Positions 26,638-36,108 of a DNA stretch of 64,000 nucleotides are shown here, in pieces. Location: positions 558,001-622,000 of the forward strand of contig CAWEBB010000032.1 of assembly GCA_963807085.1 (NCBI GenBank). Reading direction: 5' to 3'. Origin of the DNA: JACKII01 sp963807085 (GTDB lineage: Bacteria; Pseudomonadota; Alphaproteobacteria; Bin95). The notes beneath the pieces are model-generated. The model saw only the letters and a list, made by a program, of their open reading frames with translations. It ran no database searches and was not told the origin of the DNA. The stretch's first letter is position 1. Every line of letters begins with the position of its first letter. The position numbers were made by a program, and so were the translations under genes.

Positions 26638-27737
26638 AGCCCTTTCGGCCGGTCCGACCAAGCCAGAAGTAAAACGGAGAAGATGCCCGGGAAGATGACG
26701 ACGGCATAGATCAGCGGCGCGGCCGCCGGTTCCCGCGCCAGGATACTGCGAAGCAAAAATGAACCGAGCAGGATGGCTGCCGAACCGCCGAAGGCCAGGC
26801 CGACGCGCCAGATTTGCCCGCGCCGGCTGAACGGGCCGATCAGCATCGCGGCGACCGAAACGAAGATGACGGATGCCGCGAACAGGGCGGAGACCACGCG
26901 ATAGTGTCCCTCCGCCCGAAAGCTGAGCACTTCCTCTACGTCACCGTCCGCCGGTCTCGCCGTGAACAGTTCAATGGTGCCGCGCTCTTCCGGTTGGCGC
27001 CAACGTTCGTCGATGTCCCGGGCGAGACTGGACAGGTCGAGCGTGTACTGCTCGAAATACAGGATGGTCGCGCGCCCGCTCTCCCGTTCCACCTCCTGAA
27101 GATTGCCGTCCTGCAAAATCAGGCGCGGCCCGTTGGCATTGGTGGTGAACTTGCCGAGCCGCGCCATCCAGGTTTGGGTCTTTTTCGGATTGCGCTCATC
27201 ATAGAACAAAATGCCGTGCAGGGTGTCTTCGCCGATCCGGTCGCGGACGTAGAACATCGTGCCGCTGCGAATGACGTTGAACTTTCCGGGTTGAATCGCA
27301 AGCGCAGCGAGGTTGTGGCGCTCGAAAAACTGCGCCTCCTTGAACGCGCGCACGGCCTGGGGCCCAAGATAGAAGGACATCAGCGAGTTGATCATGGTCA
27401 AGATGACGGCAACCCAGATCGCGGGCCGGGCAAGCGTCAGATTGGAAAGGCCCGTCGCGCGCATCACCACCAGTTCGCTGTCCAGTTGCGCCCGGTAGTA
27501 GGCGAATATGACGGCCAGGCAGGCGGATAGCGGCAACAGAATCGGCAGAAACCGGGGCATGGCCAACAGGATCAGCCACAGAAAAATGTCGAGACCCATA
27601 CCTTTGCTCAGATTGCTGAGCAGGGGCAATGCGCTCCACAGGATACCGATCACCAGGAACAATACGGTAAACAACAGCGTCGCCAACAGGATCTGACGCG
27701 CCAGATAATAGGTTGTGTAGCGAAGCAAGACAGGCAT
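26616..27737 (-). CDS. lptF: LPS export ABC transporter permease LptF
   Basis: Inner-membrane permease of the LptB2FG complex that extracts lipopolysaccharide from the membrane and hands it to LptC/A. 373 residues with six transmembrane segments: two near the N-terminus, one near 90-110, then a large periplasmic beta-jellyroll (about residues 130-270) and three near the C-terminus. Pattern RYTTYYLARQILLATLLFT, LMRFLP-like AMPRFLPILLPLSACLAVIFAY and RATGLSNLTLARP (the coupling-helix region) match LptF. Two ATGs are possible: 27737 and 27761. No lptG follows; it would be expected elsewhere or beyond the pepA side. Divergent from pepA, a common pairing. Confidence 0.88.
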   Translation of the reverse strand: MPVLLRYTTYYLARQILLATLLFTVLFLVIGILWSALPLLSNLSKGMGLDIFLWLILLAMPRFLPILLPLSACLAVIFAYYRAQLDSELVVMRATGLSNLTLARPAIWVAVILTMINSLMSFYLGPQAVRAFKEAQFFERHNLAALAIQPGKFNVIRSGTMFYVRDRIGEDTLHGILFYDERNPKKTQTWMARLGKFTTNANGPRLILQDGNLQEVERESGRATILYFEQYTLDLSSLARDIDERWRQPEERGTIELFTARPADGDVEEVLSFRAEGHYRVVSALFAASVIFVSVAAMLIGPFSRRGQIWRVGLAFGGSAAILLGSFLLRSILAREPAAAPLIYAVVIFPGIFSVLLLAWSDRPKGLHPLLRS

Positions 27738-27854
27738 CCAGCCTATATAGCGAAAGCGCATTCCGACTGCGAGCCGACCGTGACGCCCGGCTATTCCGTC
27801 GCTATCTTACCCCGCACGTGAAACCCGAGTCCCGCCGACGGAAAGCCCACCCCA

Positions 27855-29351
27855 ATGAAAATTTTGTTTAAAGAACCGCAGGATCTTGCTGCCGATGCGC
27901 TGGCTGTCACCGTTGCGGAAGGCAACGAACTGTCCCCCGCAGCCGAAGCGCTGGACGAGGCGGCATCCGGGGCCGTGCGCAAGGCGTTGGCGGCCAGTCG
28001 GTTCACCGGAAAAAGCCGCGAGCATATGGATTTCCTGGGGCTCTCCGGCGCACGGGCGCCCCGTGTCGTGCTGGCCGGGACCGGCAAGCCCGCGGACGTC
28101 TCTGCCAAATCCTGGCAGGAATGGGGCGGCAGTCTCTATAAGCACATCGCGAACTCGGGTGCCGGCAATGTCGCGGTCGCCGTCGAAACGCTGGGTGGGG
28201 CTGTCGACGCGGCGGAATCGGCCGCGAATGCGGCGTTCGGCATGACGTTGGCAGCTTATCGCTTCGACAAATACCGCACCATGGAAAAGCCGGACCAAAA
28301 ACCCTCCCTCACCGAGGTGACTATTTTGGTCGAAGGCGCCTCGGCGGCCGAAGCGGCGTTCCAGCCCCTACAGCAGATCGCCGCAGGTGTCAGCTTTGCC
28401 CGCGATCTGGTCAGCGAGCCCGGCAATGTGATCTACCCGGAAACCCTGGCCGAGCGCTGCGGCGAGCTGAGCGCAGAGGGTGTTGAGGTCGAGGTGCTGA
28501 ACGAAGCCCGCCTTGCGGAGGTCGGCATGCGCACCCTGCTCGCGGTCGGCATGGGCAGCGCCCGCGAATCGCGCGTGGTCGTCATGCGCTGGAAGGGGGC
28601 CGATGACGCCAACGCCGCGCCGATTGCGCTGGTCGGCAAGGGCGTAACCTTCGACACCGGCGGCATCTCGATCAAGCCTGCAGGCGGCATGGAAGACATG
28701 AAGTTCGACATGGGCGGGTCGGCAGCCGTGATCGGCGCGATGCGAGCCTTGGCCGGCCGCAAGGCGAAAGCGAACGTGGTTGGCATTGTCGGCCTGGTGG
28801 AGAACATGCCGTCGCACAACGCCCAGCGGCCGGGTGACGTGGTGGAGAGCATGTCCGGCCAGACCGTCGAGGTGATCAATACGGATGCCGAAGGCCGCCT
28901 GGTTCTCTGCGATCTGATGACTTATGTCCAGCGCACCTACAATCCGGCCGCAATGATCGATCTGGCCACCTTGACGGGTGCTATTATTGTCAGCCTCGGC
29001 CATCATCACGCCGGCATGTTCGGCAATGACGACGCATTGTGCGCCGGCCTTTCGGAGGCGGGTGCTTCTGTTGGGGAGCCCGTCTGGCGCATGCCACTCG
29101 GCGAGGAATACGACAAGGCGCTGAAGTCCGACATTGCCGACATGAAGAATGTGGGCGGGCGCGATGCCGGCTCGATTACCGCCGCGCAGTTCCTGCAGCG
29201 CTTTGTCGAGAACGATACCCCGTGGGTGCATCTGGATATCGCCGGCATGGCCTGGGAGAAACAAAGCAGGCCGACAGTGCCGAAAGGGGCCGTCGGCTTC
29301 GGCGTTCGTTTGCTAGACCGCCTGGTGGCCGACCGCTACGAGAAGAGGTGA
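27855..29351 (+). CDS. pepA: Leucyl aminopeptidase PepA
   Basis: Cytosolic M17 metallopeptidase removing N-terminal Leu and other residues; in enterobacteria also a DNA-binding recombination factor. 498 residues. The C-terminal catalytic domain carries the metal ligands and signature: VGKGVTFDTGGISIKPAGGM near residue 264, EDMKFDMGGSAAVIGAM near 283, NTDAEGRLVLCDLMTYVQ near 340 (the family signature NTDAEGRL), and LATLTGAIIVSLGHHHAGMF near 371. ATG 27855 begins MKILFKEPQD. It is followed with a 4-bp overlap by holC, the usual alphaproteobacterial order pepA-holC. Confidence 0.97.
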   Translation: MKILFKEPQDLAADALAVTVAEGNELSPAAEALDEAASGAVRKALAASRFTGKSREHMDFLGLSGARAPRVVLAGTGKPADVSAKSWQEWGGSLYKHIANSGAGNVAVAVETLGGAVDAAESAANAAFGMTLAAYRFDKYRTMEKPDQKPSLTEVTILVEGASAAEAAFQPLQQIAAGVSFARDLVSEPGNVIYPETLAERCGELSAEGVEVEVLNEARLAEVGMRTLLAVGMGSARESRVVVMRWKGADDANAAPIALVGKGVTFDTGGISIKPAGGMEDMKFDMGGSAAVIGAMRALAGRKAKANVVGIVGLVENMPSHNAQRPGDVVESMSGQTVEVINTDAEGRLVLCDLMTYVQRTYNPAAMIDLATLTGAIIVSLGHHHAGMFGNDDALCAGLSEAGASVGEPVWRMPLGEEYDKALKSDIADMKNVGGRDAGSITAAQFLQRFVENDTPWVHLDIAGMAWEKQSRPTVPKGAVGFGVRLLDRLVADRYEKR

Positions 29352-29803
29352 GCAAGTTCGTGGAGGTCAACTTCCGGAACCTGGGCGGGCGGCCCCTGGA
29401 ACTTTGGGTCGCCCGTTTGGCCGCCGAGCACTTCTCGGCCGGAATTCCCGTACTGATCCGAACCGGGTCGGCGGAGCGGCTGCGGAACTTGGATCTGGCG
29501 CTTTGGACTTATGAGCCGGCCTCTTTTCTGCCGCACGGCACCGATGAGGCTGGTCGTACCATGAGCCAGCCGGTGCTTCTGACGGCCGGAGACGGCAACC
29601 CCAACGGGGCGAAAGCGCTGTTGCTGGTCGACCATACTGTCGCGCCGGACGAGGCAGGATGGCAGAGCATCGATTATATTTTCGAACGCAGCGATGCCGC
29701 CGCGCGCGAGGCGGCCCGTCAGCAATGGCGCATTTGGAAAGAGCAGGGGCACGAGCCCGTCTATTGGCAAGCCGACGCGCAGGGCTGGCGGCGTGCGGCT
29801 TAG
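29348..29803 (+). CDS. holC: DNA polymerase III chi subunit HolC
   Basis: 151-residue clamp-loader accessory protein that links the replicase to single-strand-binding protein. The start is GTG 29348, in the stop codon of pepA (GTGA), so it is translationally coupled. Family patterns seen: AAEHFSAGIPVLIRTGSAERLRNLD near residue 26, LWTYEPASFLPHG near 54, PVLLTAGDGNPNGAKAL near 79 and LLLVDH near 97. The longer frame upstream is a shadow of pepA. It lies between pepA and ndk on the same strand, a conserved order. Confidence 0.93.
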   Translation: MSKFVEVNFRNLGGRPLELWVARLAAEHFSAGIPVLIRTGSAERLRNLDLALWTYEPASFLPHGTDEAGRTMSQPVLLTAGDGNPNGAKALLLVDHTVAPDEAGWQSIDYIFERSDAAAREAARQQWRIWKEQGHEPVYWQADAQGWRRAA

Positions 29804-29879
29804 TCGCGCTAACAGCCGTTGCCGTCGCACGGGGCGGTGGCTATGAAGCCCGCCTTCCTTTCAAACCGGAGCCCGCAAC

Positions 29880-30302
29880 ATGGCCGTCGAACGTACCCTT
29901 TCGATTCTCAAGCCGGACGCGACCCGCCGGAACCTGACCGGCCAGATCAACGCCCGGTTCGAAGCTGCCGGCCTGCGGATCGTCGCGCAGAAGCGCCTGC
30001 AATTGACGCGCGCCCAGGCAGAAGGCTTCTATGCCGTCCACAGCGAGCGGCCATTCTTCAACGACCTCTGCACCTTCATGACCTCCGGCCCGGTGGTGGT
30101 GCAGGTACTGGAAGGCGAAAATGCGGTCGAGGAAAACCGCCGCATTATGGGCGCCACCAACCCGGCCAACGCCGATGAGGGCACCATCCGCAAGGATTTC
30201 GGCGAATCCATCGAGGCGAACTCCACCCATGGCTCCGACAGCCAGGAGAACGCGGCGATCGAAGTCGCCTACTTTTTTGCGCAGACCGACATCGTCGGCT
30301 AG
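29880..30302 (+). CDS. ndk: Nucleoside diphosphate kinase
   Basis: Phosphorylates nucleoside diphosphates to triphosphates by a phosphohistidine intermediate. 140 residues, the family length. Start MAVERTLSILKPDATRR, KPDAT near residue 11, RPFFNDLCTFMTSGPVV near 55, MGATNPANADEGTIRKDFG near 87 and the catalytic His in ANSTHGSDS near 116. Complete and typical. Its stop lies 52 bp from the stop of the convergent gmhB gene. Confidence 0.97.
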   Translation: MAVERTLSILKPDATRRNLTGQINARFEAAGLRIVAQKRLQLTRAQAEGFYAVHSERPFFNDLCTFMTSGPVVVQVLEGENAVEENRRIMGATNPANADEGTIRKDFGESIEANSTHGSDSQENAAIEVAYFFAQTDIVG

Positions 30303-30353
30303 TTGGCTGTTTCGCGCGCGGCGAGCATAGGCACGCTCCTTACGAAAAGCCGG

Positions 30354-30899
30354 CTATGGGATTTCGTTCAAGCGTCGAATTCCCCGCCGGACCACCGACA
30401 GGACATTCCCCGGGGCAACTTGAATCCCGGCGATACCCGCCGCCTCGCCGGCGCGGACATCGGTTTTGCGGTCGCCGACCATGAAGGCGCGCGCGGGGTC
30501 GATAGACCATGCCCACATCAGGTCGCTTACCATCCCGGGCAAAGGTTTCCGGCAGGTGCAGTGGATATGGTCTCCATAGTCGGGATGATGCGGGCAATGG
30601 CGGAAAGCGTCGATCCATGCCCCATGCCGCGCCAGATCCTGGGCCATGCGCTGGTGCAGCGCATCGACGGCGGCGCTGGCATAGAGACCTCTTGCGATCC
30701 CGGATTGATTGGTCACCACAAAGGTCCGGAATCCCGCTTGGTTGACGAGTCGTACCGCCTCGACCGCGCCGGGCAGCCAGCGGAATTTGGGCCATTCGTG
30801 CAGAAAGCCGCTGTCTTCGTTCAGGCAACCGTCACGGTCGAAAAACACTGCGCCTTGTCGCGTGAGTACCGCCGCTCTCTTTGATTTTGCTTGGGCCAT
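30354..30899 (-). CDS. gmhB: D-glycero-D-manno-heptose 1,7-bisphosphate phosphatase family HAD hydrolase
   Basis: HAD-superfamily phosphatase of 181 residues, probably acting in LPS heptose precursor synthesis. Motif I FFDRDGCLNED near residue 18 with the nucleophile Asp, motif II VVTNQSGIARG near 60, then the GmhB zinc-binding loop CPHHPDYGDHIHCTCRKP near 100-117, motif III Lys in this segment and motif IV MVGDRKTDVRAGEAAGI near 140. Start ATG 30899; the frame is open upstream to 31082 but that part has no family sequence and no Shine-Dalgarno. Divergent from the CitE-like gene. Histidinol phosphatase is an alternative in the same subfamily, but the zinc-loop spacing fits GmhB. Confidence 0.85.
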   Translation of the reverse strand: MAQAKSKRAAVLTRQGAVFFDRDGCLNEDSGFLHEWPKFRWLPGAVEAVRLVNQAGFRTFVVTNQSGIARGLYASAAVDALHQRMAQDLARHGAWIDAFRHCPHHPDYGDHIHCTCRKPLPGMVSDLMWAWSIDPARAFMVGDRKTDVRAGEAAGIAGIQVAPGNVLSVVRRGIRRLNEIP

Positions 30900-31000
30900 G
30901 GCTGTCTGTGATGATCGACCGGCTTGTCGGTGGCGGCGAAATCGCCAATGGTGGCGTCCAATATCGCCTCCAATACCGATGGAACGAGGATCTGTCACCC

Positions 31001-31909
31001 ATGACCGATGCGCCCGCAAATCCGCCGATCCGCTCCTTCCTGTTCGTGCCTGCCGACAGCGAGCGCAAATACCAGAAAGCATCCGGCACCAAGGCGGACG
31101 CCCTGATCCTCGATCTGGAGGATTCCGTTGCGCAGGAGAACTTGCCCAAGGCGCGGGAGATGGCGCGGGAGTATCTGTCCAGCCATCGCAACGACCGCGG
31201 GCGCCAGCAACTCTGGGTTCGCTGCAATCCTCTGGAGACGCCCTTGGCGCTGCCGGATTTGGCGGCGATCATGGCGGGCGCGCCCGACGGCATCATCCTG
31301 CCCAAGACCTACTCGGGCGCTGACGCCGTGCAGTGCGATCATTTCCTCTCGGCGCTGGAAGCCCGGGAGGGGCTGGAGATCGGCTCGACCCGCATTCTGG
31401 CGGTCGCGACCGAGACCGCGCGCAGCGTCTTCACGATGGAGAGCTTTATCGGCGCCTCGCCGCGCATCTATGGCATGACCTGGGGTGCGGAAGACTTATC
31501 GGCCGCGCTGCGCGCCACCACCAACCGCGCACCCAGCGGCCTTTACGAAGATGTATACCGGCTGGTGCGCTCGCTTTGCCTCGCGGCCTGTCATGCGGGC
31601 GATATGGAGCCGGTGGATGTGGTCTATCCCAATTTCCGCGACCTGGAAGGGATGAAGGAAGAAGCCATCCAGGCCCGCAAGACCGGTTTCACGGGCAAGG
31701 TGGCGATCCATCCGGACCAAGTGGACATCATCAACGATGCCTTCACGCCGACGCCGGAAGAGATCGAGTACGCCAAGCGGGTGATCGCGGCCTTCGGCGA
31801 TCTGGGCTCGGGCACGGTCGGCCTCGACGGCAAGATGCTGGATATGCCCCACCTGAAGCAAGCCCGCCACGTGCTCGGCATTGCCGAGATGCTGGCGGCC
31901 CGCGACTAG
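31001..31909 (+). CDS. HpcH/HpaI aldolase/CitE family lyase
   Basis: 302-residue CoA-ester lyase of the citrate lyase beta/malyl-CoA lyase family. It starts RSFLFVPADSERKYQKA near residue 11 and carries GTKADALILDLEDSVA near 28 (conserved acidic metal/substrate pair), ILPKTYSGADAV near 99, ILAVATETARSVF near 132 with the Glu metal ligand, and YGMTWGAEDLSAALRA near 154 with the Asp. Candidate reactions are malyl-CoA or citramalyl-CoA cleavage. The ATG at 31001 follows GAGGA. It leads a possible three-gene unit with an unknown 105-residue protein and the CobW GTPase, both spaced tightly. Confidence 0.9.
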   Translation: MTDAPANPPIRSFLFVPADSERKYQKASGTKADALILDLEDSVAQENLPKAREMAREYLSSHRNDRGRQQLWVRCNPLETPLALPDLAAIMAGAPDGIILPKTYSGADAVQCDHFLSALEAREGLEIGSTRILAVATETARSVFTMESFIGASPRIYGMTWGAEDLSAALRATTNRAPSGLYEDVYRLVRSLCLAACHAGDMEPVDVVYPNFRDLEGMKEEAIQARKTGFTGKVAIHPDQVDIINDAFTPTPEEIEYAKRVIAAFGDLGSGTVGLDGKMLDMPHLKQARHVLGIAEMLAARD

Positions 31910-31919
31910 TGCCGCGACG

Positions 31920-32237
31920 ATGAACGGCGCGGAGTTGGAGGCGCTGCTTTCGGGCCTGTTGCGGCTGTGGCAGGCGGAGGGCCGCGTTCGGGCCATCCGC
32001 GGCGAGGATCAAATCTCTGCCCGGATCGAGGGAGGCGATGCCGCGACGATCACCGTCACCTGGCTGCCCGCGCCCTTTGGCATCGTCTGGCAGGTGCAGC
32101 CGGCGGGCGGGCGGCTGCGGACCTATCCCTCCGTCATCGGGCTGATCCGCGATTTGCGGGAGCGGCTGGCGCCCGAACGCAATGCGGCCCGCGTGCTGTT
32201 CGCCTGGAGCGCGGACCGGGGCGGGAGCTACCAATGA
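31920..32237 (+). CDS. Hypothetical protein between CitE-like lyase and CobW GTPase
   Basis: 105-residue protein that I do not recognise. It has an acidic N-terminal helix (MNGAELEALLSGLLRLWQ), a basic middle with alternating strand-like pattern (VRAIRGEDQISARI, ATITVTWLPAPFGIVWQV), a glycine-rich turn and a C-terminal helix (IGLIRDLRERLAPER). No signal peptide, no metal motif, no membrane segment. The start at ATG 31920 is 10 bp after the lyase stop and its stop overlaps the cobW ATG by 4 bp (ATGA), so it is probably translated together with both. Confidence 0.65.
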   Translation: MNGAELEALLSGLLRLWQAEGRVRAIRGEDQISARIEGGDAATITVTWLPAPFGIVWQVQPAGGRLRTYPSVIGLIRDLRERLAPERNAARVLFAWSADRGGSYQ

Positions 32238-33211
32238 CGGCCACGCCGCTCACGGTGCTCACGGGGTTTCTCGGCAGTGGCAAGACCACATTGTTGCGGT
32301 ATGTGCTGGCCGACCCGGCTTTGGCCGGAACCGCGGTCATCGTGAACGAGTTCGGCGAGGTCGGCCTCGACCACGACCTGATCGAAAGCGCGGAGGAAGA
32401 CTTGCTCACCCTCTCCACGGGGTGTCTTTGCTGCGCGGTCCGAGGCGACCTGAGCCGGACCATCGGCGATCTGCTCGCGCGACGGGATGCCGGGGAAATC
32501 GGTTTCGCGCGCCTGGTGGTGGAGACGTCAGGTCTGGCCGACCCTGCGCCCATCGTGCAGGCGTTGGCCCTGGACGATGGCCTGCGTGGCCTGGTGAAAC
32601 TTGTCCGAATGGTGGTGACGGTCGATGCGATGAACGGCCCGGCTGTTCTCGCCCGGTATCGGGAAGCACAGAAACAGGTCGCCTTTGCCGATACCATCAT
32701 TCTGACCAAAACCGATCTTGCCTCCGGCACGGAAGCGAGAGCGGCAGTGCGGGCCTTGAACCCACAGGCGAAGATAGTGGAAGGGCAGAGTGGGTGCATC
32801 GATCCGGCGTTGCTGCTGCCGCCAGCCGATTCCACCGACGCGCTCGCCCGCTGGCTGGACCAGGCGGGCGACGGCGAGGCGGAGCACACGGCGGGTATCA
32901 GCACCGTCTCTCTGGTGCGTGCCGAGCCGGTCCCGGCCATCGCCCTGACCCTGTTCCTCGAAGCGCTGGCCGAGGCGTGCGGGCCGGACCTGCTGCGCAT
33001 CAAGGGTTTGGCGCAAGTCGCCGAAGCGCCGGATACGCCCGCGGTTGTGCATGGAGTGCAGCACGTCTTCCACCCGCTGGAATGGCTGGACCGCTGGCCC
33101 TCGGCCGACCGCCGCACTCGCCTTGTCCTGATCGGACGCAATCTGCTGGCCGGATGGCCGCGCCTGCTGCTGAACGAGATCGAGCGCGAGGTCAGGGCGG
33201 CGGCGGGTTGA
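32234..33211 (+). CDS. CobW/Nha1-family GTP-binding metallochaperone (COG0523)
   Basis: 325-residue G3E GTPase. Walker A GFLGSGKTTLLRYVLADP near residue 11, the metal-binding GCLCC near 61, the switch ETSGLADPAPI near 96, and TKTDL near 148 in place of NKxD. The C-terminal CobW domain (about residues 230-320) has IKGLAQVAEAP near 257 and RTRLVLIGRNL near 297. Family members deliver metals such as zinc, cobalt or iron to target enzymes. ATG 32234 is coupled to the preceding unknown gene. I see no zinc-uptake or cobalamin gene next to it, so the client is unknown. Confidence 0.9.
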   Translation: MTATPLTVLTGFLGSGKTTLLRYVLADPALAGTAVIVNEFGEVGLDHDLIESAEEDLLTLSTGCLCCAVRGDLSRTIGDLLARRDAGEIGFARLVVETSGLADPAPIVQALALDDGLRGLVKLVRMVVTVDAMNGPAVLARYREAQKQVAFADTIILTKTDLASGTEARAAVRALNPQAKIVEGQSGCIDPALLLPPADSTDALARWLDQAGDGEAEHTAGISTVSLVRAEPVPAIALTLFLEALAEACGPDLLRIKGLAQVAEAPDTPAVVHGVQHVFHPLEWLDRWPSADRRTRLVLIGRNLLAGWPRLLLNEIEREVRAAAG

Positions 33212-33333
33212 TCGCGGCATCCTTCGCCATTGTGATAGCGTTTGACCCGTCCGGTTCGGAGGGCTCAAATAGCGCAACAATTCCATTGCCGCCGATGACC
33301 GGCTGGCAAACCAAAAATTCGGGAGACCTCCTC

Positions 33334-34390
33334 ATGAAGGGTGTCGTATTCACCGGCGACCGTCAGCTTGAAATCCGCGAATTCGACGACCCCTCGCCGG
33401 GGCCGAACGACGTAGTGCTGGAAATCAAGGCCTCCGGCATGTGCGGATCGGACCTGCACCAGTACCGCGCCCCGCCGCAGCCGCCGGGCGGCGCCGTGAC
33501 CGGCGGCGTCAGGCGCATGGCCGGCGCCATCGCGGGCCACGAGCCGTGCGGCGTGGTGGTGGAGGTCGGCTCTGCCGTTACCGAACCGCAGGCGCGCATC
33601 GGCCAGCGGGTGATGGATCATCATTATGACGGCTGCGGAGGCTGCAAGCATTGCCGCGGCGGCTGGACTCAGATGTGCCTGGAAGGCGCGACCGTCTTCG
33701 GCTCCGGCCAGCACGGCGCGCACGCCAAATACATGCGGGTGCCGGCCCACACGTTGGTGGATCTGCCGGAACTCGCTGTCGTTCGAGACCGGCGCGGCCA
33801 TCTCCTGCGGCACCGGCACGGCCTGGGGCGCGCTGAAGCGCCTGCAGCTTCAGGGTGGCGAGACCATCGCCGTTTTTGGCCAGGGGCCGGTCGGTTTGTC
33901 CGCGACGCAGCTTGCGGTCGCCATGGGCGCGCGGGTGATCGCGCTGGACATTTCGGACGAACGCCTGGCGTTGGCGAAGCAGTTCGGTGCGGACATCACC
34001 ATCAACGCCATGAACAACGACCCCGTTACTGCCATCCGCGACCTGACCCATGGCGAGGGAGCGCACAAGACGTTGGATTGTTCTTCGGCGCCGACCGCGC
34101 GCCAGGCGACGGTGCAGGCGGTGCGCGCCTGGGGCATCGCCTGTTTCGTCGGCGAGCGGGGGCATGTGGAACTGGATGTCTCCAATGACCTGTTGCGCCG
34201 GCAAGTGACTCTGGTCGGCTCCTGGACATTCTCCAAGCAGGGGCAGGCAGAGTGCGCCGAGTTCGTGGCGGACCACGGAATTGAGGTGGACAAGCTCTTC
34301 ACCCACCGCTGGAAGCTGGAGCAGGCCAAGGAAGCCTACGAACTGTTCGACCGGCAGACGACGGGCAAGGCGGTGATTTTTCCCGGTTGA
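33334..34390 (+). pseudogene. Zinc-dependent alcohol dehydrogenase, single frameshift
   Basis: Medium-chain dehydrogenase/reductase. The first 147 or so residues read well (GMCGSDLHQYRAP, GHEPCGVVVEVGS; four-Cys structural zinc site CGGCKHCRGGWTQMC; LVDLPEL). At about 33770 the frame breaks; removing one A gives LPDSLSFETGAAISCGTGTAWGAL, then the cofactor fold VFGQGPVGLSATQLAVAMGA and the C-terminus to TGA 34390. Corrected length is 351 residues, the family norm. The break is in a run GGAACTC where one A too many suffices. Intact apart from this base, so a sequence error is as likely as a young mutation. No operon partner: 122 bp after cobW. Confidence 0.85.
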
Positions 34391-34406
34391 GACGTGAATG
34401 CGGGCT

Positions 34407-36053
34407 TCACCTCCGCATGGAGGTCAAGCCCGCCGCCTGTTCGCGCAGCACGTATTTTTGGATTTTTCCCGACGGCGTTCGGGGCATTTCGGCAATCGGC
34501 TCCAGCCGTTCCGGCCAATAATGTTTCGCGATATCCGCCGCGGCGAGCCGGGCGGTCATTTCCTCGAACTTCAAACGCTGACCCGGCTTGAACTGCACGA
34601 AGGCGCAGCCGAGTTCGCCCAGGCGCTCATCCGGCATGGCGACGATGGCGGCGGCCTCCACCTCCGGCATGCGATAGAGCACTTCCTCCACCTCCACCAC
34701 CGGGATGTTTTCGCCGCCGCGGATGATGATGTCCTTGCTCCGGCCGACAATGCGGATATAGCCGTCTTCATCCATGCGCGCCCGGTCGCCGGAGTCGAAC
34801 CAGCCGTCCGCGGTAAAGTCGGCGAGGCCGGGGCGTTTCATATAGCCGGCAAAGGCAGCCGCCCCGCGCGCCTTCAGGTCGCCTTCCTCGTCCGGCTCGG
34901 CGCGGCTGCCATCTTCCCGGAAAACGGCCACCTCCATCGCGGCATGAGGGCGGCCATCGGTGCCGAACACCTTTTCCGGCGGATCGTCCGGATAGGTCGA
35001 TGTGGTCAGTCCGACCTCGGTCATGCCCCAGGCCGAAAAAATATGGCAGCCCAGCCGCTCCGCCGCCGCCTCGCACAGCACCCGCGGGATCGGCGCGCCG
35101 GCGCAGAGAAAGCCGTTGAAGCTGGAGATGTCGTGGTCGGTCAGGTTCGGCGCGTAGGTGAGATCGGCCAGGAACGGCGTCGACGCCATGGTAAAAGTGC
35201 AGCGCTCGGCCGCGATGATCTCCACACCCGCCGCGCCGTCCCAGATATCCTGCAACGCGACGCTGGCGCCGAGCACGACCGGCAGCACCAGCCCGACCAG
35301 AAAGCCGGTCTGGTGGGCGATGGGGGAGGGCATGAAGATCACGTCATCCGCCGTCAGCCCCTTGTCCAGGAACGAGCCCAGGCTGGGGATGATCGTGTTC
35401 TGGCAATGCAGCGCGCCCTTGGGCTCGCCTGTCGTGCCGGAGGTATAGATGAGCTGGCAGAAATCCGTCGCCTCCGGCCGACGTTCGGCAAACAGGGCGG
35501 CGGCGTCGGTTTCTCGCTCCCACGCGCGTTCCAGGAATTCGGTGCGGAAATCTTCCTCCAGCACATGCACATTTTGCAGGTGAGGCAGGTCTTGGCGCAG
35601 GTTGCGGGCGAGGGTGGCATGATCGAAGCCGCGGAACTCGCGCGGCACGATCAGGGTCTTGGTTTCCGCGAGGTCCAGCATGAAGCGCAGTTCGCGGCGG
35701 CGGAAGATCGGCATCAGTGGGTTGACGATGGCGCCGATCTTCCAACAGGCGAGCATGATCGCCATCGCCTCGTACCAGTTCGGCAGTTGCATGGCGACGA
35801 CATCGCCTTTTTCAATGCCCTCCGCCGCCAGCGCGAGGCCGATGCGGGTCGAATCCCGGTCAAGGTCACGGTAGGTATAGGCTTGCCGCTCGCCGCCGAG
35901 CGTGCTTTTGCGGTCCGCGGCTACCACCTTGTCCGGGCGTTCCGCGGCATGCTTTGCGAGGAAGTCCACCAGCATTTCATCCTTCCAGAGACCCGCCGCG
36001 CGCATCCGGGCGGCGTATTCCGGGGTGATGGCGATCCCTGGATCGACGGGCAT
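34407..36053 (-). CDS. AMP-dependent acyl-CoA ligase, cyclohexanecarboxylate-CoA ligase-like
   Basis: 548-residue ANL-superfamily ligase. It has the P-loop YTSGTTGEPKGALH near residue 208, the A5 segment SAWGMTEVGLTTSTYP near 330, A7 SGDRARMDEDGYI near 430, the A8 hinge GRSKDIIIRGGENIPVVE near 446 and the C-terminal lysine SGKIQKYVLR near 530. The start at ATG 36053 (MPVDPGIAITPEYA) includes a longer N-terminal extension typical of the alicyclic/aryl acid group. It lies 56 bp downstream of dnaE2 on the same strand but has no functional link to it. Substrate specificity is inferred from overall pattern only. Confidence 0.88.
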   Translation of the reverse strand: MPVDPGIAITPEYAARMRAAGLWKDEMLVDFLAKHAAERPDKVVAADRKSTLGGERQAYTYRDLDRDSTRIGLALAAEGIEKGDVVAMQLPNWYEAMAIMLACWKIGAIVNPLMPIFRRRELRFMLDLAETKTLIVPREFRGFDHATLARNLRQDLPHLQNVHVLEEDFRTEFLERAWERETDAAALFAERRPEATDFCQLIYTSGTTGEPKGALHCQNTIIPSLGSFLDKGLTADDVIFMPSPIAHQTGFLVGLVLPVVLGASVALQDIWDGAAGVEIIAAERCTFTMASTPFLADLTYAPNLTDHDISSFNGFLCAGAPIPRVLCEAAAERLGCHIFSAWGMTEVGLTTSTYPDDPPEKVFGTDGRPHAAMEVAVFREDGSRAEPDEEGDLKARGAAAFAGYMKRPGLADFTADGWFDSGDRARMDEDGYIRIVGRSKDIIIRGGENIPVVEVEEVLYRMPEVEAAAIVAMPDERLGELGCAFVQFKPGQRLKFEEMTARLAAADIAKHYWPERLEPIAEMPRTPSGKIQKYVLREQAAGLTSMRR

Positions 36054-36108
36054 GGCGTTTCCTCGGGCGAGAAGGTTTCCTCACCGCGATGCTGGCACGG
36101 CGGCCTGG

